A stretch of DNA of 64,000 nucleotides from a virus, in IMG/VR virus record IMGVR_UViG_3300009514_000374, positions 1 through 64,000 of that record, one strand, 5' to 3'. The notes under the pieces were generated by a model. That model made no database searches. It was not told the origin of the DNA and was given only the letters and a program-made list of their open reading frames with translations. Below, piece by piece: positions 53,998-62,921 of the stretch (within the stretch, counting starts at the first letter, position 1; every line of letters begins with the position of its first letter). The translations under genes and the position numbers were made by a program.

Positions 53998-54140
53998 AGA
54001 TCGATCTTGAAATCGACGTTGGGATCGTGCTCGGGCTTTGGCTCAGCAGGCTTCTTGACCGGCACCGGCTGCCGCACCAGCGGCAGGGGCAGAACGGGCT
54101 GCTCCTGCTTGCGTGGCGGGGGGTGGCGGAAGATCACCAT
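53988..54140 (-). CDS. Possible small proline-rich protein
   Basis: A 50-residue frame from ATG 54140 (MVIFRHPPPRKQEQPVLPLP) ends ten bases inside the convergent gene. It lies 36 nt downstream of the 54177 gene on the same strand and could be its operon partner. No clear ribosome-binding site. Confidence 0.4.
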   Translation of the reverse strand: MVIFRHPPPRKQEQPVLPLPLVRQPVPVKKPAEPKPEHDPNVDFKIDLYV

Positions 54141-54176
54141 AAGCTAAGCGTAGGTCGTGCGTCGAGCGCGTCAACC

Positions 54177-54443
54177 TTAGCGGTCGTCGTTGGGATCGCG
54201 GCCCTCGGCGATGGCGATCCAGTAGTCGTTGGGGACATCCTCACCGTTGATCACTTCGCCGCCCCACTGGAGCAGCAGGTCCATTTCCACGGCGTCTCCG
54301 CCGTGATAGTCGTGGTTTGGGTCTTGGGCCGCCGCGACCATCGCCTCACCGGCCGCTTCGTACACGGCCTCCATGCAGGCGATACGATCTTGCTCGGCTT
54401 CGTAGCGATTGAGGGCGGCCAGGTTTCCGTCGAGGGCTTTCAT
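54177..54443 (-). CDS. Small acidic protein, probably leaderless
   Basis: 88 residues from ATG 54443. Acidic helical start (AALNRYEAEQDRIACMEAVY) and GEVINGEDVPNDYWIAIAEG at the end. The promoter motif ends only six bases before the ATG, so the message would be nearly leaderless. Function unknown. Confidence 0.65.
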   Translation of the reverse strand: MKALDGNLAALNRYEAEQDRIACMEAVYEAAGEAMVAAAQDPNHDYHGGDAVEMDLLLQWGGEVINGEDVPNDYWIAIAEGRDPNDDR

Positions 54444-54449
54444 GTACCG

Positions 54450-54478
54450 TTAACGACGCGACCGCGCACAACGAAACC
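54450..54478 (-). promoter_or_regulatory. GGTTTCG-N16-CGTTAA promoter
   Basis: Minus strand GGTTTCG (54478-54472), 16 nt, CGTTAA (54455-54450), CGGTAC, ATG 54443. Its left end overlaps a 12-bp stem hairpin. Confidence 0.78.
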
Positions 54479-54514
54479 TGCGAGGTCGCGGCATTTCGGC
54501 CACGACCTCGCAGG
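54477..54514 (-). terminator. 12-bp hairpin, probable terminator
   Basis: CCTGCGAGGTCG (54477-54488) and CGACCTCGCAGG (54503-54514) pair perfectly. On the minus strand it lies after the stop of 54532-54858 and runs into TTTCG of the next promoter, with only three Ts. Confidence 0.6.
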
Positions 54515-54531
54515 ATGTCTTGGAACTCGGC

Positions 54532-54858
54532 TTACGCCAGGATCTCAACGCCGTCTTGGTCGCCGCCGATAAGGCCAGGCGTGCCGTTGAGCGGCGGGAA
54601 AAACAGCGTGTCGTCGGCAAAGTCGCGCTCGGCCCCACCCGCGATTCGGCGCGTCGGGCGGATCACGTAGCGGTCGCAATCCCAACCTTCGCGGGAGACG
54701 CCTTCGACCACGCCCTCGATGAAGCACGCTCGCTCGCCCTCCAGGTCGCGGTTGTACGGAGCAAAATCGAAGGATCGGACGCGAGCGCCGACCTCGATGA
54801 CGTTGCCGTGGCGGTCGTGGGTGATGGGCAGGTCGTTCAGGATTTCGGGCTGGTTCAC
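54532..54858 (-). CDS. Conserved phage protein of unknown function
   Basis: 108 residues from GTG 54858, chosen because GGAGG and a GGTTTCG-type promoter precede it; a longer frame would cross the promoter. DRHGNVIEVGARVRSFDFAP, then GERACFIEGVVEG and DTLFFPPLNGTPGLIG are a pattern I know from small proteins of many phages without an assigned function. Beta-rich. Confidence 0.72.
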   Translation of the reverse strand: MNQPEILNDLPITHDRHGNVIEVGARVRSFDFAPYNRDLEGERACFIEGVVEGVSREGWDCDRYVIRPTRRIAGGAERDFADDTLFFPPLNGTPGLIGGDQDGVEILA

Positions 54859-54878
54859 GGTTCGTTTCCTCCACACTC

Positions 54879-54907
54879 TTAACGACACGACGGCGTTCCG
54901 CGAAACC
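54879..54907 (-). promoter_or_regulatory. GGTTTCG-N16-CGTTAA promoter
   Basis: Minus strand GGTTTCG (54907-54901), 16 nt, CGTTAA (54884-54879), then GTGGAGG and GTG 54858. Confidence 0.78.
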
Positions 54908-54928
54908 CTCCGGGGGGTACTGTAATTC

Positions 54929-55453
54929 GTGGACGAGAAGCCCACTGTGATGCTCCTAGAGGGCGTTTTCTACGAGGGTGACGACGGAACCCTGATGGTG
55001 GCCGATCACAAGCTCGGGGCCGTGAGCGTGGACGACGCGCTTACACCGCTGATTGGGCGCAAGGTGGTCCTGGTCGTTCACCACAAGCCCCCTGAGCCTG
55101 CCGACGAGGGAAGGTGGGCTGGTGGGGCCTGCATGTACGAACCCTCTGGTGAGTGTCCCTGCGGCCATCACGAGCGAAAAGGTTGGCTCTACACCTACCA
55201 CCACGCGGGTACTTTGGATTGGGACGGATCGAAATGGGCCGTCACAACTGACCAGGGGAGACAAGAGCCGTGGCTCGCGTCACTTGTCGGACATCGATCG
55301 CAGATCGTGATTTCCGCACTCCCCGACGTTGAGAAGCTGAAAGAGGATCTGAACCTCGGCGAACAGCCGACGAAGATCGAGGATCTTGAGGAACGAATTA
55401 CCAAACTGCGTGACCTGTTCGTGGCAGTCGATGAAATGAAGGACAAGCTGTAG
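54929..55453 (+). CDS. Hypothetical protein
   Basis: 174 residues from GTG 54929. VMLLEGVFYEGDDGTLMVAD and GRKVVLVVHHKPPEP form a beta-rich N-terminal domain; CMYEPSGECPCGHHERKGWL could bind zinc (CxC...H); the C-terminus is a coiled coil (IEDLEERITKLRDLFVAVDE). It immediately precedes the helicase gene (no gap), suggesting a shared message and possibly a shared function. Confidence 0.68.
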   Translation: MDEKPTVMLLEGVFYEGDDGTLMVADHKLGAVSVDDALTPLIGRKVVLVVHHKPPEPADEGRWAGGACMYEPSGECPCGHHERKGWLYTYHHAGTLDWDGSKWAVTTDQGRQEPWLASLVGHRSQIVISALPDVEKLKEDLNLGEQPTKIEDLEERITKLRDLFVAVDEMKDKL

Positions 55454-57832
55454 GTGGCCGAGCATTTTTCAGGGCGGGTTACGTCCGTTGTTTTCGCTAA
55501 CGAGGCGCAGTCGTTCTACGTGCTCCGCGTCAAGTTGGATGCGGCCGACGACGGCGGTTGGATCGACACGAGCAGATTCGTGGCGAGCACGGTTGTCGTG
55601 AAAGGGACGATTCCTGGCCTCACGATGGACAGCGGCTCCTGGTTCGGCTTTGAGGGTAAGTGGATCACGCACCCGGAGTACGGGAGGCAACTGGAGATTG
55701 TGCGAGCCCCCGTGCTCAACGGCCCGTGGACTCCCGAGAATGCGATCAAGATCCTTAGCTCGCATGGCATTGGGCAATTCACCTGTCAACGGATCGCGGA
55801 CCATTTCGGTGACGGTCTGATCGAGGCGTTGTCTGACGATGCCAAGCTGGCCGAGGTCAACGGGCTCACTGAATTCGACGCGCTCCACATCTCGTCACGA
55901 TGGCGGGCTGTGCGAGCAATGTTCCAGACGCTCACGTTCCTGTCGGATCTGAAACTGCCCAAGACCAAGGTGGATCAGGTGTGGGCGAAATTCGGAGACG
56001 ATGCTGAACAGATCCTCGCCGAAAACCCTTGGCGACTCACCGAGATTGACGGGATCACGTTCAAGCAGGCGGACGAGGTTGCCAAGAAGATGGGGCTCGA
56101 CCTCAACAGCCCTTACCGGCTCAAGGGAGCCATGCTCGCCTCGGTCAAGACGCAGCGCGGCATGGGTCATCTCTACATGACCTCGGGGGAGGTCTTGGCG
56201 ACGACGCAGCAGTTGGTCTACGACGCGACCGTTCAGGATGTCGCCGTGGCGATCAAAGAGTGCCATCTGGAGGGCTCGCTCGTGCTCGACCGTGAAACCC
56301 GGCCGGGGACGACTGCGATCTACGAGCCTTGGCTGCACCGGGTCGAGGTCGAGTCAGCGATTGAGCTTGCCGAGCGGCACGAGACCGCCCGGTTGACCGA
56401 GGACCAGATTCTTTCGTACACGAAAATGCTCGGGAGCGTGGGCAAGAAAACCATGGAGGTCGCGGAGGCCCATCCTTCCGACATCGAGGTCGTGGCCCAA
56501 TCCGCCATCGCGGAATGGTCGAGCACGTCGAAGCTCACGTTGTCCGCGTCCCAAATGAAGGGCGGGGTGAACGCCCTGATCCACCCCGTTTCGATCATCA
56601 CCGGCTTGCCGGGCACGGGTAAGACGACCCTGCTCAAGACCGTCGTGAAGGTGCTCCAAGATGCGGAGGTTCCTTTCCTGCTTGTCGCCCCAACCGGGAT
56701 CGCCGCCAAGCGTGTGATGTCCGTGACGGGCGCGGAGGCGTCCACGATCCATCGAGCGTTCCAAGCAAGCGGGATGGATATGGACGATGATCGTGAGGCT
56801 ACCTATGCAGGGATCGTGGGGCATTCGGCCGATGACGTTGGGGCAGATGGCTCTGACGAGGTGTGGGGGTACTCGTCCCACAACCCCCACCCGGCCGAGG
56901 TGGTGATCGTGGACGAGTCCTCGATGGTCGATCAGCACGTTCTGTACCGGCTGCTCTCCTGCACGTCGAAAAAGTGCCGACTCGTGTTCGTAGGCGATGC
57001 GGCGCAGTTGCCTTCCGTGGGGCCGGGGAACGTGCTCCGTGATCTGATCGAGTGCGGGGAGTTTCCCGTCACCGATCTGCGTGAGATTTTCCGTCAAGAG
57101 GATACGAGCGACATCGTGACGGCCGCCCATGCAATTCATGCGGGTGTGGTCCCCGAGGTCGGCAAGAAGGGGTCTGATTTCACCCTGATCGAGATGCGAA
57201 ACGACGCGGACATTCTCGCGGCCATTCTGAAAGCTGTGAGCAAGCTGTATGCTGCTCATGCGAATTTTCAGGTGCTTTCACCCCGCCACGCCGGGACGCT
57301 CGGGGTTACGAACCTGAACAGTCGAATTCGTGAGGTGCTAAATCCCAAATCGCCGGGTGTGCAGGAGATGCGTCTCGGATCAGAAACGATCCGAGAGGGC
57401 GATCGGGTGATGGTGGTCAAGAACAACTACCGCTATGACATTTTCAACGGCGACGTGGGGAAAGTGATGAACCTTGATCGGAAAGAGAAAGAGGTTTCGG
57501 TCAAGATTCACGGGCCGCCGAGCGTAACTGTCCGTCTGCCGTTCAAAGAGGCGCCGTCACACCTTCGCCTGGCCTACACCATGACGGTCCACAAAAGCCA
57601 GGGGCAGGAGTACGACACGATCCTTTTGCCTTGGGTCACGTCGTTTTCCCGACAGCTACAACGAAACCTGATCTACACGGGCATCACCCGTGCCCGGAAA
57701 AAGGTGGTGCTGTTCGGCCAAACCCGTGCGCTCGCCAAGGCCATCGCCAATAACAAGGTGGATGCTCGCAACACCCTGTTCCCAGACCGTCTTGGAGCGC
57801 TGATAGGAGCCCATGGGGAGCCCTCGGAGTAG
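55454..57832 (+). CDS. RecD2-like SF1B helicase
   Basis: 792 residues from GTG 55454. N-terminal RecD2-type region (about 1-370) with HSHGIGQ-type helix-hairpin segments (SSHGIGQFTCQRIADHFG). Helicase core: Walker A ITGLPGTGKTTLL near 384, Walker B VVIVDESSMVDQH, GDAAQLPSVGPGNVL (motif III), FRQEDTSDIV (motif IV), YTMTVHKSQGQEYD (motif V) and LIYTGITRARKKV (motif VI). These are the RecD2/TraA motifs; 5'-3' helicase activity is expected. Probably used in recombination-dependent replication with the RecA-like and SbcCD-like proteins downstream. Confidence 0.9.
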   Translation: MAEHFSGRVTSVVFANEAQSFYVLRVKLDAADDGGWIDTSRFVASTVVVKGTIPGLTMDSGSWFGFEGKWITHPEYGRQLEIVRAPVLNGPWTPENAIKILSSHGIGQFTCQRIADHFGDGLIEALSDDAKLAEVNGLTEFDALHISSRWRAVRAMFQTLTFLSDLKLPKTKVDQVWAKFGDDAEQILAENPWRLTEIDGITFKQADEVAKKMGLDLNSPYRLKGAMLASVKTQRGMGHLYMTSGEVLATTQQLVYDATVQDVAVAIKECHLEGSLVLDRETRPGTTAIYEPWLHRVEVESAIELAERHETARLTEDQILSYTKMLGSVGKKTMEVAEAHPSDIEVVAQSAIAEWSSTSKLTLSASQMKGGVNALIHPVSIITGLPGTGKTTLLKTVVKVLQDAEVPFLLVAPTGIAAKRVMSVTGAEASTIHRAFQASGMDMDDDREATYAGIVGHSADDVGADGSDEVWGYSSHNPHPAEVVIVDESSMVDQHVLYRLLSCTSKKCRLVFVGDAAQLPSVGPGNVLRDLIECGEFPVTDLREIFRQEDTSDIVTAAHAIHAGVVPEVGKKGSDFTLIEMRNDADILAAILKAVSKLYAAHANFQVLSPRHAGTLGVTNLNSRIREVLNPKSPGVQEMRLGSETIREGDRVMVVKNNYRYDIFNGDVGKVMNLDRKEKEVSVKIHGPPSVTVRLPFKEAPSHLRLAYTMTVHKSQGQEYDTILLPWVTSFSRQLQRNLIYTGITRARKKVVLFGQTRALAKAIANNKVDARNTLFPDRLGALIGAHGEPSE

Positions 57833-57895
57833 GCGGAAAAAACTCGTGACGAGGACGCTCACTCTGCCTCGGGTCGGAGTAGGAGTTAGAGAGCG

Positions 57896-58267
57896 ATGAC
57901 CAAGGACGAGATCAAACAACGCCTGGCCTCGATCGAATCGAAGATTCGGGTGACGAAAGTTGTGGCTACCCGTTCGGTCAAGGGGAAGGGGGGCGATGTT
58001 TTCGCTGGTTTTTCTGCCGGGTGGGAGTCGGTTCAGGACGACAGCGCCATGGTGGTCGAGGACAGCGACGTGACGAGCCAGGGCATGACCTTGGACGAGG
58101 CACGGATCGCTCACCTGATCGTTGCGCAAGCTGCCGACATCGCAGCCCACGAACAAGCCCTGGCGACGGGTAGCATCTCGACTGAATTTTTCAGGGACCG
58201 CGTGCGAGGACTCCAAACAAACTACGCGAAACTGATCGCACACGCGATGGGAGTTCCCCATGGCTGA
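57896..58267 (+). CDS. Hypothetical helical protein in the recombination operon
   Basis: 123 residues; weak ribosome-binding site GGAGTTAGAGAGCG. MTKDEIKQRLASIESKIRVT and the C-terminal helices (EARIAHLIVAQAADIAAHEQ, FFRDRVRGLQTNYAKLIAHA) frame a Gly-rich middle. No family recognised. Overlaps the next gene by eight bases. Confidence 0.65.
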   Translation: MTKDEIKQRLASIESKIRVTKVVATRSVKGKGGDVFAGFSAGWESVQDDSAMVVEDSDVTSQGMTLDEARIAHLIVAQAADIAAHEQALATGSISTEFFRDRVRGLQTNYAKLIAHAMGVPHG

Positions 58268-59069
58268 TCTGAACCCGCAAGCGCCTATCGTGGACGAGGC
58301 TCGGATCAAGCGGGTCTACGACGAGTTGAAAAGGCTCAACATGGATCTGGACCCGGATCCCTTGGAGCTTGGTCCGAAACGGATGAACAACAAGCTCGCC
58401 AAGGTCCGTAACATGATCAAGCGGTGCGTGGACATCGAGCTACAGGTTGCAGAGGATCTGCACTGGTTCAAACGCACCCTCAATCGCCAACAGGGCCACT
58501 ACGAGCTTGAATTCCAAGACTTGATCGCCAACGACCCCCATGTTCGTGCGGGTCGGAACATCCAAGACCGTGAGGCCGTGGCGAAGGTCCGCCTGTCTGA
58601 GCGGTACAAGGCGATTCGCCATTTGGAGGAAAGCGTTAGTGACCTGGAGGCGATGCTTGTCGTGGTGCGGACCAAGGCGAAGGATCTGCGGGACACACAG
58701 AGCCGCCTCAAGGACCAATTTAAGATCTGTGAGCACGAGCTTGGTCTCGGGTCCAGGTGGGGCAAGCACAAGCCCACCGTGTTCGATGACGAGCCTCGTG
58801 CGACGGCTGCGGATGCCCACGACATCGACAGCCTGCTCAACGAGGTCGATGCCGCAGTGCCGGAGACACCCAACCACGGCATCGAGCAGAATGTCGAGGC
58901 TGCGGCCGAGGCGCTGCCGGGAACGGCCTCTAGCGACGAGACTGACTCGTTTCTTGACTCGCTCAATGACCTCGGTAAATCCGAGGACGCGGCACAGGAA
59001 ACTCCTGTGCCGCTACACACACAGACAGATGGAGATGGAGTGATCGACAGCCTGCTCGATGACCTTTGA
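58260..59069 (+). CDS. Coiled-coil protein with three acidic DSLL-type motifs
   Basis: 269 residues. A long coiled coil (about 15-160) is followed by an acidic tail with three related short motifs: HDIDSLLNEV, TDSFLDSLNDL and the C-terminal GVIDSLLDDL. Similar tips end the SSB-like and RecA-like proteins nearby, so it may be a mediator linking them, as UvsY links T4 gp32 and UvsX; that analogy is inference from position and shape only. Confidence 0.62.
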   Translation: MADLNPQAPIVDEARIKRVYDELKRLNMDLDPDPLELGPKRMNNKLAKVRNMIKRCVDIELQVAEDLHWFKRTLNRQQGHYELEFQDLIANDPHVRAGRNIQDREAVAKVRLSERYKAIRHLEESVSDLEAMLVVVRTKAKDLRDTQSRLKDQFKICEHELGLGSRWGKHKPTVFDDEPRATAADAHDIDSLLNEVDAAVPETPNHGIEQNVEAAAEALPGTASSDETDSFLDSLNDLGKSEDAAQETPVPLHTQTDGDGVIDSLLDDL

Positions 59070-59204
59070 GCAGGCCGGTATTGTCCGAAACCGCGCTGCA
59101 AACACGGAGCGCATAATCCCAAAAAGTGACTGCCCTAGTCCCGTCCTAGCCGACACGAACCCCGTGCAGTCATAGCAACACAGCAAAAAAGGAGCACATT
59201 CGTC

Positions 59205-59942
59205 ATGTCAGACGACAACTTTACCGAATTCAGTTTCGACCAAGGCGACGACGCCGTTCAGACGCGCGCCAAGAAATTCAAGGGCGAGGAAGGGCGGATC
59301 TACCGCTTGTCCTTCGTCTGGTTTGAGGGCCTGGACGACGGCGCCGACGCTCTGCTCAAGAGCATGTCTGCCGGGGACGACGAAAAGGACCCGGCCCCGA
59401 AATTCATCGGGGCCAAGCGCCACTACAAGCCTGGCGCGGGCTACTTTCTCCACAAGGGGCCGGAGTACAGCAAGATCGCTGGCGGCCCCCCCAAGATGCA
59501 GGTGGCGACGATCATCGTGTCCTGGCCTTGCGATTCCAAAGGCAACGTCACGTCCATTGACCAGCCTCCTGCGGTCATGCCGTGGATCTTTTCGGCGGAC
59601 AAGTACGATGCGATCAAGGGCAACCACGGGCAGTTCCCTTTCGGGAAGCATGACCTGATCGCCAAATGCACGCGCGCTCAGTTTCAGAATTTCACGTTCA
59701 CGCCCGCGAAGAACAACGCGGTGCGGAAGCTGATCGAAAGCGGCAAGGCGCCCGCGATCATCGACCATATCATCGACTCCGCGATCGAGATCAAGGGTAA
59801 TATCAAGAACGAGATTGCCCGTGATCTCACCATTGATCAGATCCGCGAGAAGCTCGGGGAGGAAGGCTCGTCCCCGGTTGGCGACGTGGCCCCGGCGACG
59901 AACGCGGACATCGACAACGCCCTGGACGGGATCCTCGACTAG
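59205..59942 (+). CDS. Probable single-stranded DNA-binding protein
   Basis: 245 residues; AAAGGAGCACATTCGTC ribosome-binding site. Core (about 20-170) has beta strands with aromatic residues (GRIYRLSFVWFEGLDD, MQVATIIVSWPCD, QNFTFTPAK), followed by a helical region and an acidic tail ending NADIDNALDGILD. Position before RuvC-like and RecA-like genes, and the acidic C-terminal tip, fit a phage SSB of the gp32 type. Not an OB-fold proof. Confidence 0.62.
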   Translation: MSDDNFTEFSFDQGDDAVQTRAKKFKGEEGRIYRLSFVWFEGLDDGADALLKSMSAGDDEKDPAPKFIGAKRHYKPGAGYFLHKGPEYSKIAGGPPKMQVATIIVSWPCDSKGNVTSIDQPPAVMPWIFSADKYDAIKGNHGQFPFGKHDLIAKCTRAQFQNFTFTPAKNNAVRKLIESGKAPAIIDHIIDSAIEIKGNIKNEIARDLTIDQIREKLGEEGSSPVGDVAPATNADIDNALDGILD

Positions 59943-59951
59943 CCCCTCTCG

Positions 59952-60611
59952 GTGGGAGGGGTCGTGATCGTTCTCGGTCTGGACCCCTCCCTCACCAACT
60001 TTGGTTGGTGCCTCCACGACACGAACGGCAAAGACAATGCCGCAGTTGTGGATAGGGGGCGCTGGAAAACCCCCGCGAAGATGGAATTCATCGACCGCTA
60101 CATGCAGATGCGGTCGTGGCTCCAAGAGAAGATCAAGGAGTCGAAGCCCGATTTCATGGGCATCGAGTATCCGGTTTTCAACGATCTGTGGTCTGAGGGA
60201 ATGTACGGTCTGTTTCTATACTCGTGTGAGGCGATCAAATCGCAGGGTCAGGACGTGGTGTTCTTTTCGCCCGGCCAGATCAAGGCCCACGCACGACATT
60301 TCATCGCCCGCCCGAAGGGGTGGAAGATGGGCAAGCCCGATATGGTCGAGGCATCCAAAAAGGCCGCTGGCGGTGGGCGGTGGAACCACAACGAGGCTGA
60401 TGCCTTTTGGGTCGCCCGCACGGCAGGTCGGTTTTGGGAATTCCAATTGGGAAACTTGGAGGTTGACGACCTCACCCCTCTTGAGCGCAAACAGTTTACT
60501 GAGATTCACACGTACAAACGAGGAAAGCGTGCCGGAGAAACCGTGAAGCGCGGGATCGTACACCGCGAGGACGAACGGTTTTTCAGGTGGTCGAGGTCCA
60601 ACGATGGCTAA
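59952..60611 (+). CDS. RuvC-like Holliday junction resolvase
   Basis: 219 residues from GTG 59952 (GTG 59964 is an alternative). IVLGLDPSLTNFGWCLHD (first Asp), FMGIEYPVFN (Glu) and RWNHNEADAFWVA (late Glu/Asp) are the RuvC catalytic order, about 10, 70 and 145. The C-terminal 50 residues are basic. It would cut branched recombination intermediates before packaging. Overlaps the recA-like gene by eight bases. Confidence 0.82.
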   Translation: MGGVVIVLGLDPSLTNFGWCLHDTNGKDNAAVVDRGRWKTPAKMEFIDRYMQMRSWLQEKIKESKPDFMGIEYPVFNDLWSEGMYGLFLYSCEAIKSQGQDVVFFSPGQIKAHARHFIARPKGWKMGKPDMVEASKKAAGGGRWNHNEADAFWVARTAGRFWEFQLGNLEVDDLTPLERKQFTEIHTYKRGKRAGETVKRGIVHREDERFFRWSRSNDG

Positions 60612-61821
60612 GAAAAAGACGACAAAAAAGGCCCCGGCCAAGCAAAAGACCACGAGTACCAAGACGAGTGGTAGCCCGTTGCTGGCTGCTCAAGCGGTGC
60701 TCGACAAGGCCCTGCCGGACAAGGATTGGAGGACCGACCTGGACCCCGCCTCGTTGCGTCAGAGTCTCCCTCACCTTCCCACGGGCAGTCTTACGGTGGA
60801 CTACCTGATCGGAGGCAAGCCTAACGATTTCGGGGTCGCCCCGTGTCCAGGGATGCCGCGTGGTCGGATCATGCAGCTTTACGGGCACGAGGGTTCGGGC
60901 AAGACCACCCTGGCGCTCACGTTGGCTGCGACCACCTGCGACAACGGGGGCACCGTCTGCTTCATTGATTGGGAGAACGAGATTGTCCCGTACTACGCGA
61001 AGGCGCTCGGTGTTCCGATCGAGGACAAGACCAAGTTCACGCTTGCCGTTCCTGAAACGCTGGAGCAGGGCATCGTGATCGCGTACACGATGGCGAAGCA
61101 CGGCGTCGATCTGATCGTGTTCGACTCGGTGGGCGCAGGCATCCCCAAGAAGCAGTTGGAGGGCAAGCTGGAGGAAATGGCCGACCTTGGCCGCATTGGG
61201 CTCAACGCGGCCATCTGGTCGAACACCCTGCCCAAGCTGAAATCCGTCGCCATGCGCACGGGCACCTCGATCATCGGCATCTCGCAGCTACGCGAGAACA
61301 TCAACACGTCGGGCTACGGCGAAACCTCCAACGCGCAGGGAGGCAAGGCGTGGCGCTTTTACTCGGCCCTACGAGTCAAGCTCGCGCGGATCAAGACCGA
61401 AAAGGCAACGCACACCAATTCTCTGACCAACAAGAAAGAGGACAAGGTGGTCGGGGCGGTGATCAAGGTCAAGCTCGACAAGTGCAAGGTGTCGCCGCAA
61501 CAGGGCAACGAAGAGGTCATGTACATCCGTCAGGGCGAGGGTATTGACGACTACCGCACGATCATCGAGGTGGGTATCGCCTATGGCATCGTCAAGAAGG
61601 GCGGCGCCTGGATCGAGTGGGCTTCGCCGGATGGAGCGCACCATGTCAAGCGGCAGGGCATGGATCGGTTCCGCAAGACCATGCTGGAAACGGAAGGGGC
61701 CTTTCAAGCCCTGTACGGTCAGATCCTCCCTTACCTCGGTGCGACGACGACTCCGATCGAGGACGACGACGAGGACGAGCCACCGGGCATTGACGCCGAC
61801 ATTGAGGATCTGCTGGCGTGA
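60604..61821 (+). CDS. recA: RecA/UvsX-like recombinase
   Basis: 405 residues. Lys-rich N-terminus (1-22), Walker A GHEGSGKT at 94-101, VCFIDWENE, Walker B-like LIVFDSVGAGIP near 180, the IIGISQLREN loop 2 region, and FYSALRVKLARIKTEK. This is the RecA core order, with a short acidic C-terminus DADIEDLLA. It catalyses strand exchange and probably replication restart with the RuvC-like and helicase proteins. Overlaps both neighbours, consistent with one operon. Confidence 0.92.
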   Translation: MAKKKTTKKAPAKQKTTSTKTSGSPLLAAQAVLDKALPDKDWRTDLDPASLRQSLPHLPTGSLTVDYLIGGKPNDFGVAPCPGMPRGRIMQLYGHEGSGKTTLALTLAATTCDNGGTVCFIDWENEIVPYYAKALGVPIEDKTKFTLAVPETLEQGIVIAYTMAKHGVDLIVFDSVGAGIPKKQLEGKLEEMADLGRIGLNAAIWSNTLPKLKSVAMRTGTSIIGISQLRENINTSGYGETSNAQGGKAWRFYSALRVKLARIKTEKATHTNSLTNKKEDKVVGAVIKVKLDKCKVSPQQGNEEVMYIRQGEGIDDYRTIIEVGIAYGIVKKGGAWIEWASPDGAHHVKRQGMDRFRKTMLETEGAFQALYGQILPYLGATTTPIEDDDEDEPPGIDADIEDLLA

Positions 61822-62921
61822 TCAGGGTTCACGTCAAGAATTTCCAGAGCATCGCAGATGCCACGGTCGAGATTGACGGGTTCACCGTCATTACCGGCAC
61901 GAACAACACTGGCAAATCTGCGCTCATGCGGGCAATTCATGGCGTGTTCACGAACCCGGCTCCGGGGTCCATCGTCCGTACCGGCGCGGATTTCTGCTCG
62001 GTCAAACTTGAGTTCCCTGATGGGAATACGGTCAAGTGGGAGAAGGGCCACAAGGGGGTCAACCGCTACTGGCTCAACGACAGGTTCTTCGACAAGGTGG
62101 GCGCGGGCGTCCCTGACGAGATCCAAAAGCTCGGCTACTCGGCCATCGAGGTTGGAGGCAACCGCCTGTGGCCGCAGTTTGCCAAGCAAAAGAAGGGAGA
62201 CGTGTTCCTGCTCGACCTCCCCGGCTCGGCGGTTGCCGATGCGGTGGCGAACGTCGAGCGGATCCGTGTCCTGAACCATGCCTTGAAAGCCTGCGAATCG
62301 GAGCGGCGCACGGTCAACGGCGACCTCAAGCTGCGGCGCAAGGACGGCGAGAAGCTGGACGCGGCGGTTGAGAAATTCGAGGGGCTGGACGATGCAGTGG
62401 CTCTGCTCGATGGCTTGGCGGAGCAACGGGAGAAGGCCGAGAAGATGGTCAAGCTCCAAAAGCTGCTCTCCGGGTTGCAGGCGCAGATCGCCAAGGCCAC
62501 GGCGGGCATCGAGAAGCTGGACGGGTTCGACATCGCTAAGGGCACCTTGCCCGGTCAGGGCGTGCTGGACGAGATCAAGACCGTTCGCGCCGACCGTAAA
62601 GCCCTCACGGCGCTCAAGGGACGCCTGGAGACACGGAGAGAGCGAGTTGAGCACTGGCAAGGCGCTGCCGAGGTCGCCACCTCGGCCTCTCCAGGGGACG
62701 ACCAGACGGTTGTGCAGGCCAACAAGATCCGACAAGGGCGGAAGGTGCTGGTACGTCTGCAAAAAGGGATCGCCGATGGTCGCGCTGGTGTCGAGCGGGA
62801 GGAAAAACTGCTCGCTCAAAAGAAGGACGAGTTGAAACAAGCGGAGGCAGCCGTCGTGTTGATCCTCGGAGACTACGAGGACTGTCCGACCTGCGGAACG
62901 ACGCTACACGGAGCAGCATGA
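61818..62921 (+). CDS. SbcC/gp46-like N-terminal half
   Basis: 367 residues. MIRVHVKNFQSIADATVEID and Walker A GTNNTGKSA at 31-39 begin an SMC/RecF-type ATPase lobe; a coiled coil (about 170-350) leads to a zinc hook CPTCGTTLHG at the very C-terminus. The second coiled coil, signature motif and Walker B expected after the hook are absent here. They may be encoded by a separate gene beyond the window, or the protein may act with a host partner. Confidence 0.78.
   Translation: MIRVHVKNFQSIADATVEIDGFTVITGTNNTGKSALMRAIHGVFTNPAPGSIVRTGADFCSVKLEFPDGNTVKWEKGHKGVNRYWLNDRFFDKVGAGVPDEIQKLGYSAIEVGGNRLWPQFAKQKKGDVFLLDLPGSAVADAVANVERIRVLNHALKACESERRTVNGDLKLRRKDGEKLDAAVEKFEGLDDAVALLDGLAEQREKAEKMVKLQKLLSGLQAQIAKATAGIEKLDGFDIAKGTLPGQGVLDEIKTVRADRKALTALKGRLETRRERVEHWQGAAEVATSASPGDDQTVVQANKIRQGRKVLVRLQKGIADGRAGVEREEKLLAQKKDELKQAEAAVVLILGDYEDCPTCGTTLHGAA

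Noticed and set aside
61731-62840. A long minus-strand frame opposite the SbcC-like gene
   Set aside because: Leu/Arg-rich shadow without motifs; the plus strand has Walker A and a zinc hook in an overlapping operon.
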